Source: Pseudomonadota bacterium (GTDB taxonomy: Bacteria > Pseudomonadota > Alphaproteobacteria > Caulobacterales > Caulobacteraceae). From it: 17,473 bases of DNA. The notes under the pieces were generated by a model. The model was not told the DNA's origin. It did no database searches and saw nothing but the letters and a program-made list of their open reading frames with translations. The position numbers were made by a program, and so were the translations under genes. Of the stretch, positions 14,820 through 17,473 are shown one piece after another. Numbering within the stretch: the stretch's first letter is position 1; each line of letters starts with the position of its first letter. The stretch is from the NCBI GenBank assembly GCA_023409795.1, contig JAEYQX010000164.1, positions 1-17,473 on the forward strand, in the 5' to 3' direction.

Positions 14820-15776
14820 ATGATCGACAGCGGGGGCACACAGCGGGCGGACATCGGGCTACGCATCGGCCTGTCCGCCGTGGTCATCGCCCTGCGCGCC
14901 GGCCAGGCCGTGGTGCTGACCACCCAGGCACCGGACAGCTCGCCCGCCCTGCCCTTTGGCCCGTTCGACCCGGCGCGGGATCGCACCTTCGAGCTGGCGT
15001 TGCGCAGCTTCGTGACCGCCCAGACCGGCTTTCCCCTGGGCTTTGTCGAGCAGCTCTACACCTTTGGCGACGCCGGCCGCGCCTCGCCGCGCGCCACCCG
15101 CGGCCCCGACCAGTCGCGCGAGGTCTCGGTCGGTTACCTGGCCCTGACCAACGAGGCCTCTGCCCCGCCGGGCCTCAACGCTGCCTGGACACCCGTCTTC
15201 CAGATCTTCCCCTGGGAGGACTGGCGTTGCGGCCGCCCGTCGGTGATCGGCACCCTGACCCCGCGCCTGCTGGACTGGGCCGGTCGTGATGGCCACAGGC
15301 GCGGCCGGGCCGAAACCCTGTTTGCCCTGACGCCGGACCATCGCTGGAACGAAGAGCGGGTGCTGAAGCGCTATGAGCTGCTCTATGAGGCCGGGCTTGT
15401 GGCCGAATCGGCGCGCGACCACGACCGCCCGCCCGCGCCTGCCCTCGGCGACCTGCCCATGGCCTCTGACCACCGGCGCATCGTCGCCACGGGCCTTGGC
15501 CGCCTGCGCAGCAAGCTGAAGTATCGCCCGGTCCTGTTTGACCTGACCGCCGACACCTTCACCCTGTCGGGCCTGCAATCGGCCGCCGAGGCTGTTTCCG
15601 GCCTCAGCCTGCACAAGCAGAACTTCCGCCGGGGCGTCGAGCGCGCCGGCCTGGTCGAGCCTACGGGCACCTTTGCCAGCGATACCGGCGGTCGCCCGGC
15701 CGAGCTTTTCCGCTTCGTCGGCCCCGATCCGCAGGGGGCCACCCTGTCCGGCCTGACCCTGCCCGGACAGCGCTGA
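14820..15776 (+). CDS. nadQ: NAD biosynthesis transcriptional regulator NadQ (Nudix-like plus winged helix)
   Basis: A 318-residue regulator of the alphaproteobacterial NadQ type, known as a repressor of NAD biosynthesis genes. The N-terminal ~200 residues have the Nudix-related fold: IGLSAVVIALRAGQAVVL (16-33) is the first strand pair and VEQLYTFGD (76-84) follows. The catalytic Nudix box is not recognisable, as expected for a ligand-sensing domain. The C-terminal part is a winged helix at about 238-300: LFDLTADTFTLSGLQ, then LSLHKQNFRRGVERAGLVE as the recognition region, closed by ELFRFV. No nad gene is in the window, so it acts in trans or on genes outside. The ATG has AAGAAGG almost touching it, an unusually close spacing, but no other start fits. 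Confidence 0.88.
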   Translation: MIDSGGTQRADIGLRIGLSAVVIALRAGQAVVLTTQAPDSSPALPFGPFDPARDRTFELALRSFVTAQTGFPLGFVEQLYTFGDAGRASPRATRGPDQSREVSVGYLALTNEASAPPGLNAAWTPVFQIFPWEDWRCGRPSVIGTLTPRLLDWAGRDGHRRGRAETLFALTPDHRWNEERVLKRYELLYEAGLVAESARDHDRPPAPALGDLPMASDHRRIVATGLGRLRSKLKYRPVLFDLTADTFTLSGLQSAAEAVSGLSLHKQNFRRGVERAGLVEPTGTFASDTGGRPAELFRFVGPDPQGATLSGLTLPGQR

Positions 15777-15806
15777 AAATAATATCAAATTATCTGCACA
15801 TTAGGC

Positions 15807-15832
15807 TTGCAGCCCCGCCCGGCTTTTTATAG
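15807..15832 (+). promoter_or_regulatory. Possible promoter of tRNA-Ser
   Basis: TTGCAG (15807-15812) and TTATAG (15827-15832) lie in the AT-richest short stretch of the gap between nadQ and the tRNA, and about 39 bases before the mature tRNA. The 14-base spacing is short. The assignment is by position and composition only. Confidence 0.3.
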
Positions 15833-15870
15833 AGAGAGCGCCTCGCTCGACCAAGCAAGATCGGCACCGC

Positions 15871-15960
<90 letters not shown>

Positions 15961-16054
15961 CCGCCCCCAGGGCTTCCAGACAATCAGATCATGGCTCGCA
16001 CTCTCTGCGGCTTTCGCACCCGCGCTCGCGGCCGGGTCCTGTCTCAGGACATGA

Positions 16055-16081
16055 AAAAGGGGCGAGGTTGCCCTCGCCCCT
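16055..16081 (-). terminator. Rho-independent terminator of the aminotransferase gene
   Basis: On the minus strand a 10-bp stem (AGGGGCGAGG with its complement) with a 4-base loop is followed by TTTTTCAT. It starts 24 bases after the ilvE stop. Confidence 0.88.
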
Positions 16082-16105
16082 GGTTGGGTAGCCGGTGGGG
16101 GCGGC

Positions 16106-17188
16106 CTAGATCGAGCGGACCCAGCCGTGGCGGTCTTCGCCCAGGCCCTTCTGGATGTTCAGCAGTTCCGCGCGGATCGAGCGGGCGAACTCGCCTTCCT
16201 TGCCGTCGCCGATGGTGAAGTCGCCCGACGGGGTCTTGATCTGGCCGATGCCCACCACGATGGCGGCCGTGCCGCAGGCAAAGGCCTCGACCACCTCGCC
16301 GGCCTGGGCGTCGGCGCGCAGCTGCTCGAGGCTGTAGAGCTCCTCGTGCACGGTACGGCCCTGGTCCCTGGCCAGCTGGATCAGGCTGTCGCGGGTCACG
16401 CCCGGCAGGATGGTGCCGCCCAGGGGCGGGGTGATCAGGCTGCCGTCCTTCTTGACGAAGAAGACGTTCATGCCGCCCAGCTCTTCGATCCACTTGCCCT
16501 CGATGGCGTCGAGGAAGAGGACCTGGTCACAGCCGTTGCGGGTGGCCTCGGCCTGGGCGGCCAGGCTGGCCGCATAGTTGCCGCCGCACTTGGCAAAGCC
16601 GGTGCCGCCGCGCACCGCACGGGAATATTCGCGCGAGGCCCAGATGGTGACCGCACGGGCCTCGCCCTTGAAGTAGTTGCCGACCGGGCAGGCGATGACG
16701 ACGAACATGTATTCCTTGGACGGACGCACCCCCAGGGCCCCCTCGGTCGCGATCAGGAAGGGCCGCAGGTAAAGGCTGCCCTCGGCCGGGACCCAGGCCT
16801 CATCAGCCTTGACCAGGGCTTCGACGGCCTGGACGAACAGGTCTTCGGGCAGTTCCGGCATGGCCAGGCGACGCGCCGAGGCCTGGAAGCGCTGGGCGTT
16901 CTTCTCGGGACGGAACAGCTTCACCGAGCCATCGGCCCCGCGATAGGCCTTCATGCCCTCGAAGATTTCCTGGGCGTAGTGGAAGACGGCGGCCGACGGG
17001 TCGAGGGGCAGCGGACCGCGCGGGCGCAGCTGGGCGTCGTGCCAGCCCTGGCCTTCGGTGTAGTGAATGATCACCATGTGGTCGGTCCGGACCGCGCCAA
17101 AGACAGGGTCGGTCATCTTGGCGGCCCGCTCTGCGTCAGACGCGGGATTGGGATGGGCGATGCGGGCGATTTCGACCTGCGCAGGCAT
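16106..17188 (-). CDS. ilvE: Branched-chain amino acid aminotransferase
   Basis: A PLP enzyme that interconverts leucine, isoleucine and valine with their 2-oxoacids, using glutamate/2-oxoglutarate, in the cytosol. The 360-residue length and sequence fit the class IV fold, in the longer BCAT group that includes eukaryotic enzymes. K200 in GGTGFAKCGGNYAASL is the PLP lysine. FHYAQEIFEGMKAY (69-82), LYLRPFLIAT (139-148), EELGGMNVFFV (235-245), GTILPGVTRDSL (258-269) and ACGTAA (304-309) are conserved blocks. The frame is open for 67 more codons to 17389. However, the ATG at 17188 has AGGAG about seven bases ahead and gives the family N-terminus. A strong terminator follows. It could serve both synthesis and breakdown of branched-chain amino acids. 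Isovaleryl-CoA dehydrogenase lies 7 kb away in a separate unit. Confidence 0.96.
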   Translation of the reverse strand: MPAQVEIARIAHPNPASDAERAAKMTDPVFGAVRTDHMVIIHYTEGQGWHDAQLRPRGPLPLDPSAAVFHYAQEIFEGMKAYRGADGSVKLFRPEKNAQRFQASARRLAMPELPEDLFVQAVEALVKADEAWVPAEGSLYLRPFLIATEGALGVRPSKEYMFVVIACPVGNYFKGEARAVTIWASREYSRAVRGGTGFAKCGGNYAASLAAQAEATRNGCDQVLFLDAIEGKWIEELGGMNVFFVKKDGSLITPPLGGTILPGVTRDSLIQLARDQGRTVHEELYSLEQLRADAQAGEVVEAFACGTAAIVVGIGQIKTPSGDFTIGDGKEGEFARSIRAELLNIQKGLGEDRHGWVRSI

Positions 17189-17416
17189 ATCAACTCCTGA
17201 CCTACAATAGTTTGCCGGGGCCGCCGGGCCCGCAGCTCGCTCCAAATCAGGAGCGCGGCTATCGGTTAGGCCAGCGCGCGCCTTCCGACCACCTAGAATC
17301 GCGGAATTAGGTTCGATAATTGATCTGATCGGCCGGAAAACGGCCTGTTCCCCGGCTATTCCGCCTCGGTCGGTCGCCCACAGGGTCATTTCCTGCCCTG
17401 CGAAGCCCGCCCCCGA

Positions 17417-17473
17417 TCAGGCACGCACCACGCGGTTTCGGCCGCCCTGCTTGGCGCGATACAGGGCCTCGTC
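17417..17473 (-). CDS. GGDEF-domain protein, last 18 codons (5' part outside window)
   Basis: Reading leftwards from the window edge, the last 18 residues are DEALYRAKQGGRNRVVRA followed by TGA. The pattern DxALYxAKxxGRNRV is the C-terminal end of GGDEF domains, so this is the tail of a probable diguanylate cyclase making cyclic di-GMP. The protein ends one or two residues after the domain, so GGDEF is C-terminal. Activity, sensory domains and length cannot be judged. It lies upstream of ilvE on the same strand, 228 bases away. Confidence 0.85.
   Translation of the reverse strand, partial: DEALYRAKQGGRNRVVRA

Noticed and set aside
17189..17389. A 67-residue N-terminal extension of the aminotransferase
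   Set aside because: The frame is open, but the ATG at 17188 has a good AGGAG site and matches the family start. The extension has no domain or targeting pattern.

Overview
This is a GC-rich, densely packed stretch of chromosome that looks like an alphaproteobacterium of the Caulobacterales (Caulobacter, Brevundimonas or Phenylobacterium type). The clade call rests on several family-level signals seen together. These are the flagellin-expression regulators FlbT and FlaF in an overlapping pair, a lysozyme-fold protein with two C-terminal membrane helices like the polarity protein SpmX, the alphaproteobacterial NAD regulator NadQ, and the strong G/C third-position bias of the coding regions. 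The genus cannot be fixed from this window. I see no insertion sequence, phage gene, CRISPR array, toxin-antitoxin pair or restriction system, so this is mostly core chromosome.

Layout, left to right. (1) 1-1116 is the 3' end of a large amidohydrolase; it meets a minus-strand cluster at a perfect hairpin. (2) The minus-strand block 1197-3896 holds a secreted protein of unknown function, methionine sulfoxide reductase B and a periplasmic S41-protease-like protein with a doubtful nucleophile. A clear terminator separates the protease-like gene from msrB. (3) 4160-5579 holds a DUF805 membrane protein, lipB (octanoyltransferase) and a small FliN-like gene transcribed away from lipB. (4) 5718-8164 holds tRNA-Leu(GAG), the magnesium channel mgtE and the SpmX-like degenerate lysozyme. 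(5) 8207-10395 holds isovaleryl-CoA dehydrogenase, a small DUF3008 protein and an ExoD-type membrane protein. (6) 10640-11387 is flbT-flaF on the minus strand, with a candidate CtrA-type promoter upstream. (7) 11529-14774 holds two small acidic proteins overlapping by ATGA, a MoxR-type AAA+ ATPase, a lipoprotein with a 16-residue internal repeat and an HD-domain hydrolase. (8) 14820-15960 holds nadQ and tRNA-Ser(CGA). (9) 16106-17473 holds branched-chain aminotransferase with its terminator, then the last 18 codons of a GGDEF protein.

The genes form no single pathway. Themes that recur are motility and cell polarity (FliN-like, FlbT, FlaF, SpmX-like, GGDEF), branched-chain amino acid metabolism (isovaleryl-CoA dehydrogenase and branched-chain aminotransferase, in separate transcription units) and housekeeping (lipoate, Mg2+, NAD control, two tRNAs). 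The longest gaps (3897-4159, about 263 bases; 10396-10639, about 244 bases; 17189-17416, about 228 bases) are all under 300 bases. The first and last show no gene I can support; the middle one carries a hairpin and two short palindromes.

The best candidates for something undescribed are the SpmX-like protein whose lysozyme active site appears doubly lost and whose 5' region carries an 11-bp inverted repeat, the repeat-bearing lipoprotein, the acidic small-protein pair, and the MoxR ATPase with no von Willebrand partner next to it.
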